Shown one piece after another: positions 1 through 10,784 of a stretch of 64,000 nucleotides of DNA. The stretch comes from Batkoa obscura (taxonomy: Eukaryota > Entomophthoromycota > Entomophthoromycetes > Entomophthorales > Batkoaceae): NCBI GenBank assembly GCA_030770535.1, contig JASVEC010000009.1, forward strand, positions 372,001 through 436,000, in the 5' to 3' direction. The notes under the pieces are model-generated. The model made no database searches. It was not told the DNA's origin and was given only the letters and a program-made list of their open reading frames with translations. Position numbers and translations under genes: made by a program. The first letter of the stretch is position 1, and each line of letters begins with the position of its first letter.

Positions 1-627
1 AAAATACAATGGTACCTGGACGTTCTATATTTAATATAACTTTTTGATGTTGACTGCCATCATCTATTGGATTAAATGAAAATTTTAATGAAGCTATACT
101 CGCTTTGAGATCTACTTGGACTGGTACTGCCGTTTGATCTTCAAGGTTGATAATTTCAACTTCAACTAAAGTGGAAAATTTATCAAATGGATAATAACTA
201 GTACTCCCTTCCAATATGGGATATGTTATCTCTATTGAACTCCTAAATATAAAATTTAATATTCATTTTAAAAGATCAAAGAATAATATTACAAAGTAGA
301 GTTAGCTTTAAACTCCTTTTGATAATAATTGAAATTAAATAATAGATCTTTTGATAATCGATTATATTTGGTTGTTAGTCCATTGCTTGGTATAAAAGTA
401 AGGTGGGATTCCAACTTATTTTTTGCTAAATCAACACTCATTACTCGAAATTCAATTTTAATTCCATCAACAGTATCCTCTGGCGTAAAGTTGGCCCCTA
501 TCTTTGAACTTAATTGCTTCATCTTTAGTTCCTCTTCAGTCAACAGGTAGCATGTAACACATAATGCTATCAAGACAACAATTAAACTCCCAAATACAAG
601 ATTACAACAACGTTTAGATTTTTTCAT
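1..627 (-). CDS. DUF4436-like membrane protein, two exons visible, 3' part off the window
   Basis: Exon 1 runs 627 to 293 and exon 2 runs 242 to the window edge, with a 50-bp intron (292-243, GTAATA...TTTAG) between them. Splicing keeps the frame (TT|G gives Leu112). Exon 1 encodes a basic N-terminus (MKKSKRCC) and one hydrophobic span at about residues 10-30 (VFGSLIVVLIALCVTCYLL), then an extracytoplasmic region with FTPEDTVDGIKIEFRVMSVD. Exon 2 continues with YPILEGSTSYYPFDKFSTLV. The YPFDKF motif after a beta-rich lead is what I associate with the DUF4436 family, whose members have an N-terminal span, this domain and several C-terminal spans; its function is unknown. The C-terminal spans would lie beyond base 1. 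The family name is from memory of the motif; the intron and frame are seen directly. Confidence 0.6.
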
Positions 628-1355
628 TTACATAGTTTACTTTATTTGCTTTTTTGATCTTTTTATATTGTTTTGTTACCCAACCTTATTTTCGGTTGCG
701 TTTTTCTACTAGTTATTAAAAATCTTATTGATAAATTTAGTCAACTTATAATCCTATCTTTCCATTGAAATTTAATTCCGATTGATGTTTGACGAAGTTA
801 TGATATTAAATTTGGATTGGAACTAAGGATATTTTATAAATAGTTTCAAAATTTTAATTTGATACAATTGAAAAGTTTATCTTCTATTAAATAAATAAAA
901 CGTCAACTATTGTCATTAATTTACTATTATATTTTGATCTATTTTGAAATAAAAATTACTTTTTTCAATAGAATATCTTGTCCATTTTTTAAGCCTCTTA
1001 AAGTTAGAAGATAAGTGTAAAATCCTTAGATTAAAATCAGTTCAGATAATTTAAAATTTCAGTTACAAATCTAAATATCAACTTTAACCCACCAAGCGAT
1101 GTACCGTATATTTATGTCATGGCAATTGTCCAATTTTGCTGCATATACTGTATATATACGCAAAAAAAAGATAGCTTTGGGCAATTGTGTGGAGTCTAAG
1201 CTTTTACTACCGAAAATTTAAAAAAACTTGGAACCTGGGCAATTGTATAAACTAACCATTAAAACAAAAACTAAATGTCAGGAAAATTGGCATTTTCCAA
1301 TTAGGGGAAAAGACACCCCCCTAACGGGTTAAAAAGGAATTGTCACAATGATGTG
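628..1355. other. Intergenic promoter region between DUF4436-like gene and tRNA-Gly
   Basis: No gene seen. It holds the 5' flank of the minus-strand DUF4436-like gene. Three copies of GGCAATTGT lie at 1121, 1180 and 1238, at a nearly regular 58-59 bp step. Confidence 0.4.
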
Positions 1356-1426
1356 TGCAATGTCCGGGAATCGAACCCGGGGCTGCCGCGTGGCAGGCGG
1401 CAATTTTACCACTAAACCAACATTGC
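1356..1426 (-). tRNA. tRNA-Gly (GCC)
   Basis: A 71-nt cloverleaf read on the minus strand. The acceptor strands GCAATGT and ACATTGC pair fully, the A-box region is TGGTTTAGTGGT, the anticodon arm is CCGCCTGCCACGCGG with anticodon GCC, and the T arm is CCGGGTTCGATTCCCGG. The sequence appears identical to the copies at 59477 and 60377. There is no intron. Confidence 0.96.
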
Positions 1427-1814
1427 ATAATACTACTAATAAATTTTTAATAATAAATTTTGATTTAACAAAAAAACTTGTTGAAAAGAAGTATTTTGAT
1501 ATTATAATAAAAGTGAATTTAAATAAAATAAAACAAATAGTGAAAATAAATCAAGATTTCATAGTCATGTTATTTAATATTGGATAAGCTATTAGTTCCC
1601 AAGTACTTTATTAGTGCTTATAAACACCTTGGTTTTATTTGAAGTTGAGTTGTTTACTAAGAATGTTTTTTATAAGCAGGTGTTTATTTATGCTTTATAA
1701 TAGATAAGATAAGATATCTAAAGCAGTTGTCAAATATAAATTTAATATTTAATTCAACATAAGTTGTTCTAAATCTGTGAAAATTATTATAATTTATAAA
1801 TATTTTAATATTTT
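1427..1814. other. AT-rich spacer without a recognisable gene
   Basis: An open frame that runs out of the antisense side of the tRNA into this stretch has no coding character. Nothing else is seen. Confidence 0.4.
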
Positions 1815-3250
1815 TAGTTTATTTTATTATAATACATATTATAGATTAGCAGAATTCCTACTAAATTTAATAAAAATTACTATGCTGGCAAGGACTTTAC
1901 TAATGTAACTTATATAACTTATGTATTAATACTAAACAAAACTATAATATATAAATAAATAAATATTTTCATAAAAGTCTATTGAAAAATATTTATTACT
2001 AACTGCTTTATAGCTGATATTTCAGATTTACTATTAAATAGATTATTTTAATATTATAACTATATTACAAATACATTATTAAGTTAATAAATAGCTGCAT
2101 GGAAAGGAGTGGTTAGCTTTAAATTATAATTAGCTATTCTTATATAATATAAGCAATTGTGAAAGTTGGTACTCAGTGATAGGAGTTAAAAGCAGTTCTT
2201 GCTTGATTAGCTTGCCTTGAGTCGAACGGTCTTAGTTTATATAACTAAGATAGATTTAAATCAATATGAATAGTGCGCAATAGGCTATGAACTATGTAAA
2301 GCAAATAGAATAGAAGATACTACTGTAAAATCTATGTAAGATGTTGTCAGAAAGACTTAGTGGCTTTATAATGATACGTTATCAGGGAGTAATCCAACCA
2401 AAAAGCCTTGAGTTAGTATGTTGAAGAATCTCTTTTATACTCCAATAAGTATGGATATCAAAACGAGAGGATAATATTCTTTGCAACCTGAAGTTAGAAA
2501 TTCTCGCAGCAAATCAAAATAAGGAACTCTGGATTAATTACACCACATGGTTCACAGTCAAATTGATTACAAGACTACAACCAGTTTTGTAAACAAGTTG
2601 AATGATTATTATGTTATAATTAATCTCAGAGCTGATAAACAAATATTTCACACAATATAATAATAAATAAAATTTATTATTATAACTACTTGCTTTTTAA
2701 TTATTTATAAACTTAATTATTAATAACTTAAATAATATTAACATTTAATAATTGATTTTTGTCATTTAGTAAACTATCTACTTATTAGTAAATATTAAAA
2801 TTTTTAAATTTTGTTATTTTTATAAAATAAGGTAAGGTTAATTTTTCAATTTTCCATAAACTTTATAACTTCAATTGAAATTACACTAATTTTTATTTAT
2901 TTATAAATATTGGATAATAATATAACTTATTATTATATTCAATAAAATGTAAATATTCTTTTATGTTTTTTTTATGTTTTTGTTTTTTTATATTTTTCAA
3001 AAATTACATCTGTTTTTTTTTATTATTAATAGTTAAATTATTATTTTTATTATTTTTATAAATAAAAATCTCAAATTTTAAAATTAATTAATTAATTAAT
3101 GTTTTCTATTTTATTTAATGGTTCAAAACTATTTTTCCTTTATAAAATTTTTTTAAAATGCTTATCAATTATATTTTTTTCATAGTACTTAGCAAAAAAA
3201 ATTAAGATTAAGATTTATACTATTTATAAAATAAATTTCTTTATATATAT
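1815..3250 (-). mobile_element. Degenerate copy of the GGGGATGTCC-ended DNA transposon, split by a solo LTR
   Basis: Bases about 1815-2157 and 2653-3250 align by eye with the transposon copy at 33280-33840, sharing the stretches around GGCAAGG, TTGCATGG and TACTTGCTTTT. They also align in inverse with the 3' end of the transposase-bearing copy at 23400-23880. A solo LTR (2158-2652) sits inside. Compared with the 33-kb copy it keeps an extra ~230 bp (about 2930-3160). No intact terminal repeat is seen at either end and no reading frame survives. Boundaries are approximate. Confidence 0.6.
2158..2652 (+). mobile_element. Solo LTR of the Ty3/gypsy family
   Basis: It begins TGTGAAAGTTGG and ends TATTTCACA, like the LTRs of the complete element at 23907-31558 but diverged from them. 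It is flanked by a 4-bp target duplication, CAAT (2154-2157 and 2653-2656). It is inserted into an older DNA-transposon copy, so it is the younger of the two. Confidence 0.85.
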
Positions 3251-3687
3251 AATATAGAAACTTTTGAAATTTGAAATAATTTTCTATATCTGCCTATTGT
3301 GAAATATTGCCTCATCAGCTTTATAATTGATTATAAACTCAAATATTAATAACTAATTTTAAATTTATTTGATTAATAAAAATTAAATAAAATATCTAAT
3401 AAACTTTAATAATTTAAAAGTTTAAAAATAATAATAAAAAATAAAAACCTATTAATTAAACAATTAAAATTATCAACTTTTATTTGTTTCATAAATTAAC
3501 ATTTGTATAAATTATTATCATTATTATGTTTAAGGATTATTGTTTTATTTTGCTATAAAAACTAATAAAATTAAGTTTTAAATATTTGGTAATAAATTAA
3601 TTAATTTTGACAATTTTATTTATTTATATTTTGTTAATATACCATTTTATTTAATAAATTCCTCCTAATAATTTTCAAATTGACTAC
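3251..3687. other. AT-rich spacer with a short LTR-end fragment
   Basis: Bases about 3298-3340 resemble the reverse complement of an LTR end (GTGAAATATTGCCTC onward). The rest is low-complexity AT-rich DNA with no gene seen. Confidence 0.35.
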
Positions 3688-4167
3688 TGTGAAATATCGT
3701 TTCATTAGCTCTAGGATTGATTATAATATAATAATCAATTCAGAGTTCCTTATATAGGTTTGCTGTGAGCATTGCTACCACCTGATCATGAAGAACTTAT
3801 TGCCCACGTTTTAATGTCCATACTTGGCAACTATAATAAGGAATAACTGTTATAATGCTCCTTATATATAGTCACCCAGTTGGAGTATAAAAGAGATTCT
3901 TCAACATACTAACTCGAGGCTTTTTGGTTGGATTACTCCCTGATAACGTATCATTATAAAGCCACTAAGTCTTTCTGACAACATCTTACATAGATTTTAC
4001 AGTAGTATCTTCTATTCTATTTACTTTACATAATTCGTAGCTTATTACATACTATTTCTATTAAGTTAAGTCTACCTTAGTTACATAAACTAAGACCGTT
4101 CGACTCAAGGCAAGTTAACTAAGCAAGAGTAGCTTTTAACTCCGACCACTGAGTATCAACTTTCACA
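3688..4167 (-). mobile_element. Solo LTR of the Ty3/gypsy family
   Basis: Reverse-oriented LTR, TGTGAAATATCG...CTTTCACA on the plus strand, flanked by the 4-bp duplication CTAC (3684-3687 and 4168-4171). It differs from the LTR at 2158 by scattered substitutions and by an unrelated middle segment (about 3740-3860). Confidence 0.85.
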
Positions 4168-4424
4168 CTACAATGCTAATAATTATAAATTAAATGATAT
4201 TTAATAATGTAATTAATTATTAAAAATAAATAAATATTTAATAATTGTAATTCAAATAGTTTGAATGTATTTAAGTGTTTGGTTACTTCTTTTAACAATA
4301 CATTAGATAATTGAATTAATTTTTTACCATTGATAATAAAATTCATATAAAAAAATAAAAGACTAAACGGATTTTTTAAAATTTTCATTTTTATAAATTA
4401 CATTTAAATAGAAAAATACATCCC

Positions 4425-4523
4425 CATGTGTTAATTTTGGTTTTAAAAAATTCTACCAATCTTTCCACTCAAATAGCGCTTAAAAAATGGAAAAAGTGAT
4501 GAAACCAAAAAACATCCTCACAT
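4425..4523 (-). repeat. MITE-A copy 1
   Basis: It carries the family core CTTTCCACTCAAATAGCGCT followed by GTGATGAAACCAAAAAACA. The left end is degenerate. A TACATCCCCAT scrap just upstream (4417) may be the end of another copy. Confidence 0.7.
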
Positions 4524-4848
4524 TGTTGTTGGGAAATGTATTAATACGTTTTTTAAATTATGGTTAAAATAAATTTATGCTGTAATTAACTTCAATCAAC
4601 CAATCCAACTGTTGTAAAGACATTAAATCAATTTGATTAGTTGGTTCTTTTGACATAGCCTAAGTTAAAGTTTGGTAAGCATATAAAAATTGCCTGGCAA
4701 TAATGTGTTAATGTAATACCACTGCCAATGTGAACTATTATTGGTTAAAATAGTAATTATTAGGGTTCAAGTTATAGCATTCAAATCCAGTTTTTATTAT
4801 AGAACTGAATTGTTGATTTCAATTTTATATTTGATAAAAAGTGGACAA

Positions 4849-4954
4849 TATATGAGAATGTTTTTTTGTGTTTAAGAATTTTACTAACAGTTTTTCCACT
4901 CAGATAGCGTTTAAAAGATGGAAAAAGTGGAAGTCAAAAAAAACACCCCCATAT
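4849..4954 (-). repeat. MITE-A copy 2
   Basis: ATATGAGAATG at the left end and ACACCCCCATAT at the right end, with the AATTTTACTAACAG and CAGATAGCG core typical of the ~105-bp family. Confidence 0.8.
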
Positions 4955-6091
4955 CAACATTATAAAAAGGATCCAAATCTATAGTTTTGCTTAAAGTGAT
5001 TTTTATTATATTAGATAATTCGATTCTATTAAATAAACTATAATTCATTTTGAAGCAAGAACATCGTATTAAAAATGTTATATAAAACGCAGTAATTTGT
5101 AATAAATAACTTATAACTATGTTTTCTTATTGATTTAGTATTTAAATAATTAATTTTTCTATTTTATATAGCATAGAAAATGGACAAGATACTGAAATTT
5201 AAAAAAACGTATAAGGATGTATTTTTCGACTATAGATTTAATCGTTTTTCTACTCAATAGTATTGAAAAAATAAAAAATTAAATAAACCCAAAGAATACG
5301 TTTCTAATACCCATTTGCTATTATTATAATAATTTTAACACCTTGGTTTTTATGGATTTTAGACTTTTCAATTTATTCAACTTACCGCCAAAGTTCTATA
5401 TTATAAATTTTCAACAGTAAAATTATATTAAGTTAGAAAGATACAAATATAAAGAAAAAATAGATTTATTTAATTTTATTTGTTTTTCCAAATCTTTTGT
5501 TAAGGTTTACTATATTACTTTTTAAGTTAAGAATGAATTGTAAGCCAAATTAAAAATTATATACAAAATTGTTTATCAATATTTTTAATTTTTTAATACT
5601 TTGATATAAAATAAAAGTATCCTACTTCGAATATAGAGTTTACTGAGAAATAATTGAAAATTTGGAACCAATAAAAAGTTAGTCTATATTTCGAAATTGA
5701 ACCCCAAAAAAGTAAACAAAATCAAATAACTATTATTTATTTTCTAATATAATACGTGTAATATAAAATAAAATAAACTAGTACAAGAACATGCTAAGTC
5801 TAAAAATAAAGCATGAAATTCCATTATATAATATATATAAAAACACTTAAAAATTTTATAAGCTAATTAAAATTAATAGAACAAATTCAATTTTTACAAC
5901 ACTTAAATTAATAACTTATTCTCAATTTATGTTAAAATTCATAAAAATTATAAAGCAGTCTAACAAACTGAGAAGATTTATGAATAACTAATCCTTTGAT
6001 GCCAACTGCTTACAAATAATTATCAAGCATTGAAATAAATTAAAAGTATAAAAGGATCCAAAAAGGATGCAAAAAAATCAGAAACTAAAAT
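4955..6091. other. Intergenic region upstream of the first WrbA-like gene
   Basis: AT-rich and without a recognised gene. A stretch at about 5205-5300 is vaguely like a decayed MITE-A. The last ~200 bp are the promoter side of the reductase gene. Confidence 0.35.
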
Positions 6092-6105
6092 CAAAAAATA
6101 AAACA

Positions 6106-6735
6106 ATGACTCGTACAACTAAAATCTACATTCCTTATTACTCCACTTATCAACATATTTACACCTTAGCTAAAGCAATTAAAGAAGGTGCTGAACGTGT
6201 CCCAAATGTTGAAGTTAAATTATTCCAAGTACCAGAAACTTTACCAGAAGAGGTGCTTGCTAAAATGCATGCCCCAGCCAAACCAGAAGACGTTGAAATC
6301 ATTACCCCTGAATTATTAAAAGAAGCTGATGGCTTTTTATTTGGTATCCCAACTCGTTTTGGTATGATGCCAGCTCAATGGAAACACTTTTGGGATGCTT
6401 GTGGCGGCTTATGGGCCACTGGTGGTTTAAATGGTAAATTTGCTGGTACCTTTGTATCCTCCAACACTCAACATGGTGGACAAGAAACCACTCATCTTAC
6501 TTTCTTAACTACTGTAGCCCATTTTGGTATGGTTTATGTACCACTTGGCTATGCTTCTTCTCATCTTCAAGAAGCTAATGAAGTTATTGGTGGATCTCCA
6601 TATGGTGCTTCAGTTGTTGCTGGGGAAAATGGTTCTAAACAAGCTTCCGAAAAAGAATTAGAAATTGGCCGTACTCAAGGTGAAAATTTCGCTAAATTAG
6701 TATCGACCTACGTTAAAGGTTCTGAATCTGCTTAA
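6106..6735 (+). CDS. PST2: WrbA/Pst2-type NAD(P)H:quinone oxidoreductase, copy 1
   Basis: A 209-residue flavodoxin-fold reductase of the WrbA/Pst2/Ycp4 family. These enzymes bind FMN and reduce quinones by two electrons, limiting redox cycling, and in yeast they are membrane-associated. The phosphate-binding loop is YYSTYQHIYT (residues 11-20). The FMN-contact segments are PTRFGMMPAQWKHFWDACGG (82-101) and SSNTQHGGQETT (118-129). The whole chain matches the family length (about 200 residues). An in-frame ATG 39 bp upstream (6067) would add 13 lysine-rich residues. I prefer 6106 because both paralogues start there. Two blocks are identical at base level with copy 2 (6106-6396 and 6431-6543) while the blocks between and after differ, which suggests gene conversion. 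The gene symbol is family-level only. Confidence 0.93.
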   Translation: MTRTTKIYIPYYSTYQHIYTLAKAIKEGAERVPNVEVKLFQVPETLPEEVLAKMHAPAKPEDVEIITPELLKEADGFLFGIPTRFGMMPAQWKHFWDACGGLWATGGLNGKFAGTFVSSNTQHGGQETTHLTFLTTVAHFGMVYVPLGYASSHLQEANEVIGGSPYGASVVAGENGSKQASEKELEIGRTQGENFAKLVSTYVKGSESA

Positions 6736-8262
6736 GTTTATTTTAATTAAATATTTGTTTATTTTATCCTTTATTGTTGTCTTTTACTGATTTAGTTATT
6801 TTTTTTACTAATTCTTTTAGTGCCATTTGCTTACTGTTTCTTTTAATCTCATTGGAAATCCAAAATTATCTTTGTTTAGTAAAGGTAAATAATTATATAT
6901 ATTGATAAATTAACACTGATTTATATTTTGGTTATAGATACGTATTGTTGTATTTAAATGTAATTTAAATCATTTCAACTGTAATCTATAAGGTAAACTG
7001 ATACTTGAAGGCACTTACGATTTGATAATAGCACTCACTTCTATCCTAAAAATAGTATTTAACTATCAGCATTGTTTACCACATGTGTAGACCATTGTAC
7101 TAATTTCAATAGAAAAATCATCACAATCATTTAACTGAGATTGAACAACGGCTAGTATAAATATGTTATCTAAAATCCTAATTGTTTTTATACAACTAGA
7201 TCACCTACTCATAAGTTTCAACTAAATCCTTTATTGTAATGCTATGAGACATCGATATTAGGTATTAGAATTAGAATAGTTACGAGAATACAGAGTTGGT
7301 TCCTCGATGCATAGTCAATATGGATTTTTAAAAGCTATAGATTCGCTTACCTTAATTATTCAATTAACTGATGTTATAGTATGATAGATCAGGGGAAAGG
7401 TTGCTAAAGAAAGCTATAAAAAAAGAAGGTAAAAAAGAAGAGGTCCCAATTTGAAAAGGGGAGGTATAGTTTATCCAATTATATATAATTAATCTATTCA
7501 GGGAGGTCATAATATAAATAGTAGAATATAATTAGGATAAATATATAATATAAGTTTATTCTAGACCCCTCCATTTATAACATTTATTATAAATCATATC
7601 AATACATTCTAGTTTATCTTATAAGTTTTGATAACAGGTTGAGGTGAATATAATATAATTTAACTAACGGATCGATGAATTAATATGGTGTATGGCGTAG
7701 TTCTATTTTAATAGTTGAAATGGAAAAATAATATTGAAACATTGTAAAAGTAATTAATAAGTTCTTAATTTTATCTTAGTTTAGGCTAAAACAATAAGAT
7801 AAAAATTCTATTTTTTTATATTTTAGATTAATGTTATCAATTTATCCGATATTTATGAAATATTTTATTATACTGTTTTTGATATTAATACATTCTTTTG
7901 TTAAATGTATATACATACCCTATCATTTTGTAGTATACAATGTTACTTTGATCAATGCTTTATGTTTGTTGGTTTTATTTAATATATACAGCTATAATAT
8001 TTATTTCATTAATATACTTATTAGAAGTTCAAATAATAAGAACTGTTCATTAATATTTGTAAATAAATTTAAGGTATTAAGGGTGATGACTACACGATGC
8101 AATGTGATTGGATATACTAATTATTGCTTACTTCAGAAGCCAACAAATTAATAAGCGAGAATGTAAAATTAAAATAACAAGTTGTTGTAAAAAAAGTATA
8201 TAAACCTAAAATAACCTTTCTACTCTTTACATTATTTTTTAGATTGAAATAAAAATAAAACA
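6736..8262. other. Intergenic region between WrbA copies 1 and 2
   Basis: AT-rich spacer. A 106-codon open frame at 7831-8151 is rich in Ile, Tyr and Phe, as translated AT-rich DNA tends to be, and I do not support it as a gene. The ~100 bp before 8263 are promoter and leader of copy 2. Copies 1 and 2 share only about a dozen bases (AAAAATAAAACA) ahead of the start codon. Confidence 0.4.
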
Positions 8263-8892
8263 ATGACTCGTACAACTAAAATCTACATTCCTTATTACTC
8301 CACTTATCAACATATTTACACCTTAGCTAAAGCAATTAAAGAAGGTGCTGAACGTGTCCCAAATGTTGAAGTTAAATTATTCCAAGTACCAGAAACTTTA
8401 CCAGAAGAGGTGCTTGCTAAAATGCATGCCCCAGCCAAACCAGAAGACGTTGAAATCATTACCCCTGAATTATTAAAAGAAGCTGATGGCTTTTTATTTG
8501 GTATCCCAACTCGTTTTGGTATGATGCCAGCTCAATGGAAACACTTTTGGGATAGATGTGGTGGTTTATGGGCCACTGGCGGCTTACATGGTAAATTTGC
8601 TGGTACCTTTGTATCCTCCAACACTCAACATGGTGGACAAGAAACCACTCATCTTACTTTCTTAACTACTGTAGCCCATTTTGGTATGGTTTATGTACCA
8701 ACTGGTTATGCTTCACCTCATCTTAAAGAAGATGTAGAGGTTATTGGTGGATCTCCATATGGCGCTTCGATTGTTGCTGGTGAAAATGGAGCTAGAAAAA
8801 TTTCAGAAAAAGAATTAGAAACCGGTCGTATTCAAGGCGAAAATTTTGCTAAATTAGTATCTCAATTTGTTCGTGGTGCTGAATCAGCTTAA
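8263..8892 (+). CDS. PST2: WrbA/Pst2-type NAD(P)H:quinone oxidoreductase, copy 2
   Basis: A 209-residue paralogue of the genes at 6106 and 15749, with the same FMN-binding loop (YYSTYQH, 11-17), PTRFG (82-86) and SNTQHGGQETT segments. The expected role is FMN-dependent quinone reduction with NAD(P)H. It differs from copy 1 at Arg98 in place of Ala in HFWDACGG, next to the flavin region, and in the last ~65 residues (for example YASPHLKEDVEV). The first 291 bp and an internal 113-bp block are base-identical to copy 1, including synonymous positions. The surrounding blocks are diverged, so recent conversion is likely. Tandem orientation with copy 1 and separate promoters suggest independent expression. 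Confidence 0.93.
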   Translation: MTRTTKIYIPYYSTYQHIYTLAKAIKEGAERVPNVEVKLFQVPETLPEEVLAKMHAPAKPEDVEIITPELLKEADGFLFGIPTRFGMMPAQWKHFWDRCGGLWATGGLHGKFAGTFVSSNTQHGGQETTHLTFLTTVAHFGMVYVPTGYASPHLKEDVEVIGGSPYGASIVAGENGARKISEKELETGRIQGENFAKLVSQFVRGAESA

Positions 8893-9535
8893 TTTTGTTT
8901 GTTATTATAAATTTTAATTAAAATTTAACTTATAGTATAATTATTACTTTTTTTTAGATTTTTAGATTATTTTTCAGAGATAATAGGTTTGCTCTCACAA
9001 TACATTACGTTCTATAAACACAGAGTTTTAACAATATAATATTTTAAATGTAAGGTAAGCTGTTTTTACTTAATCCAATTGTGCTTTTGTTATCCTTATC
9101 AAAACTTAAATTCGATATTTAAGTTTATTCTTTTATACTTAAAAGAGATTATAACTTTACCAACAAGTTTTTATAAAGTATGAATCATAATGTAAGTGTT
9201 AGATTTTTAAATTACATAAGCATATATACAAAACAATCAGATTATCGTAATGATTTAAATTCAGTCTAGCGTTTTCAAGATATTTAAAGACTGGGTGGTC
9301 TTATACAATTTACATTATAATAAATCTAAGTATTTTAAATCGTCCTTGTTATTTTATCACTTTGATTTTTGTTAAATATAAATTATTATTTTAAATTAAT
9401 ATTATACTCATTTACGCTAAGAATATAATATTTAGGTTAAAAAAATTAGTGCAAAAAAATTAATTATTAACTTTTTGATATTTGAAATACTAACATTAAG
9501 CTATAATGCTTTAAAATCAACGATATTGTTCTTTC
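8893..9535. other. Intergenic spacer downstream of WrbA copy 2
   Basis: No gene, RNA or clear repeat seen. AT-rich. Confidence 0.35.
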
Positions 9536-9641
9536 ATATGGGGGCGTTTTTTTTGGTTTCATCACTTTTTCCGTTTTTTAAGTACTATTTGAGTGGAAAA
9601 AGTGTTAGTAAAATTATTAAACAAAAAAATACATCCCATAT
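9536..9641 (+). repeat. MITE-A copy 3
   Basis: ATATGGGGGCGTTTTTTTT at the left end and ACATCCCATAT at the right, with GTTTCATCACTTTTTCC and the TTTGAGTGGAAAAA core between. A 61-codon open frame crossing it is an accident of the repeat. Confidence 0.85.
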
Positions 9642-9688
9642 ATTTTTATTACAATATTAAGTTTTTTTTGAAGTAATCAATTATATTT

Positions 9689-10540
9689 AAATATTATAAC
9701 CTTTTTTTCGTTTCATTGATACAAACTCTTCGATATACTTCATTGTCATCTCATTCATTGTCTCGTCCCATTCAAAGTTGGTATTCAATCCCACAAATAC
9801 ATCTCCTAACTCACTCTTCCCTAGGTGTACCCCATTGATCTACATGGAGTTTAAACTTAGCTTAACAAGGCTAGTCTCCTCGTGGGACCCGTTATCTAAA
9901 TCTTTACTTATATATTCAAAAGAGTGCAAATTCAAATTATGAGCTCAATATTTAGCTCATGTAAGTGATATTCACTTTTTAATTTCTCCTATATCTTATA
10001 GCACCTAAAACAACGTTTGATTCTTAAATAAAATTAACACAAAAAAGACCTTACAAGTTTTTGACTTTAAAAAAAGCATTTTTTTTCGTTTTGTTCATTT
10101 TTGAGAGTAAACTTTAAAGAATTCATAAATTCAGAAAAAAACATAAATTTTATTAAAAGTGAATTATTCCTAAAAAATAACATAGATATTTCATTTTATA
10201 TTCTATAAAATAGCTTATTATCATTTTGATAAATCTTTAAAAAACTATATGATTTGAATATTTCTAACTTTAATTCTTTTCATCGTTAAATAAGTGTTTT
10301 CTTTTAATTATATCTGAAGTTGTAAGGGCCCTTTTCTCTTTGGTGTTGATAGTAGTGAATATGTATCCCAAATACTAAGACTTATTCTGCTTTCTCTGCC
10401 ATTTTACAGAGGAAAGTTCCAGCCTGTCTGTTAAATTTTTCAGATAAACCTCATTACTTTTCAAAGTAAAATAATAATTATAAATGGTAATTGAAAGCTG
10501 TTAGATGGGCTTCAAAGTAGCTCAATGTAACTAACCCATT
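9689..10540 (-). pseudogene. Decayed or intron-split gene of unknown product, divergent from RPB4
   Basis: Minus-strand segments read as protein. In order: 10540-10485 gives NGLVTLSYFEAHLTAFNYH. 10460-10380 gives SNEVYLKNLTDRLELSSV and continues to QNKS. After an in-frame TAG, 10377-10275 gives YLGYIFTTINTKEKRALTT. Further on, 9927-9689 gives SKDLDNGSHEETSLVKLSL, another in-frame TAG, then INGVHLGKSELGDVFVGLNT and a tail ending in EEFVSMKRKKGYNI. The codon texture is gene-like and unlike the surrounding AT-rich DNA. The two TAGs and the lack of a clean donor between the first segments argue for a pseudogene, although TAG could also be intron acceptors. I do not recognise the family. It would share its 5' flank with RPB4. 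Confidence 0.4.
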
Positions 10541-10784
10541 TGTTTATGATTTTTGATTACTTTAAATAATTTATTTCCACTACAAAATAGAGCATATTGA
10601 TAGTAAATTGTAGTCTTGTACAAAATAATTTTTTTTAAAAACCAAAAAATAACAGCCAATGTTTTAGCAAGGATTTTATAAAACCAACCAACCAAAGTAA
10701 GAATAATATTGGTTAAGAAATAAGTTAATAAAGCTTAGTTTTAAAAAACGAATTTTATTTTTTTAAAATATTCATTTAAAAACA

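Noticed and set aside
1348-1587. 79-codon open frame starting MMCAMSGNRTRGCRVAGGNF
   Set aside because: Its first third is the antisense of the tRNA-Gly gene and the rest is AT-rich filler.
5205-5300. Possible MITE-A with TAAGGATGTATTTTT at the left
   Set aside because: The core and right end are too diverged to be sure.
9475-9660. Short open frame with a LVSSLFPFFKYYLSGKSVSK-like peptide, recurring at 18033 and 56505
   Set aside because: All three recurrences lie across MITE-A copies. The similarity is the repeat itself, not a protein family.
9689-10540. Reassignment of TAG as a sense codon, suggested by several in-frame TAGs in otherwise open segments here and at 48.5-50.2 kb
   Set aside because: The C2H2 regulator gene ends in TAG, introns in this genome commonly end in TAG, and both regions look decayed or intron-split. 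A standard code explains the data.
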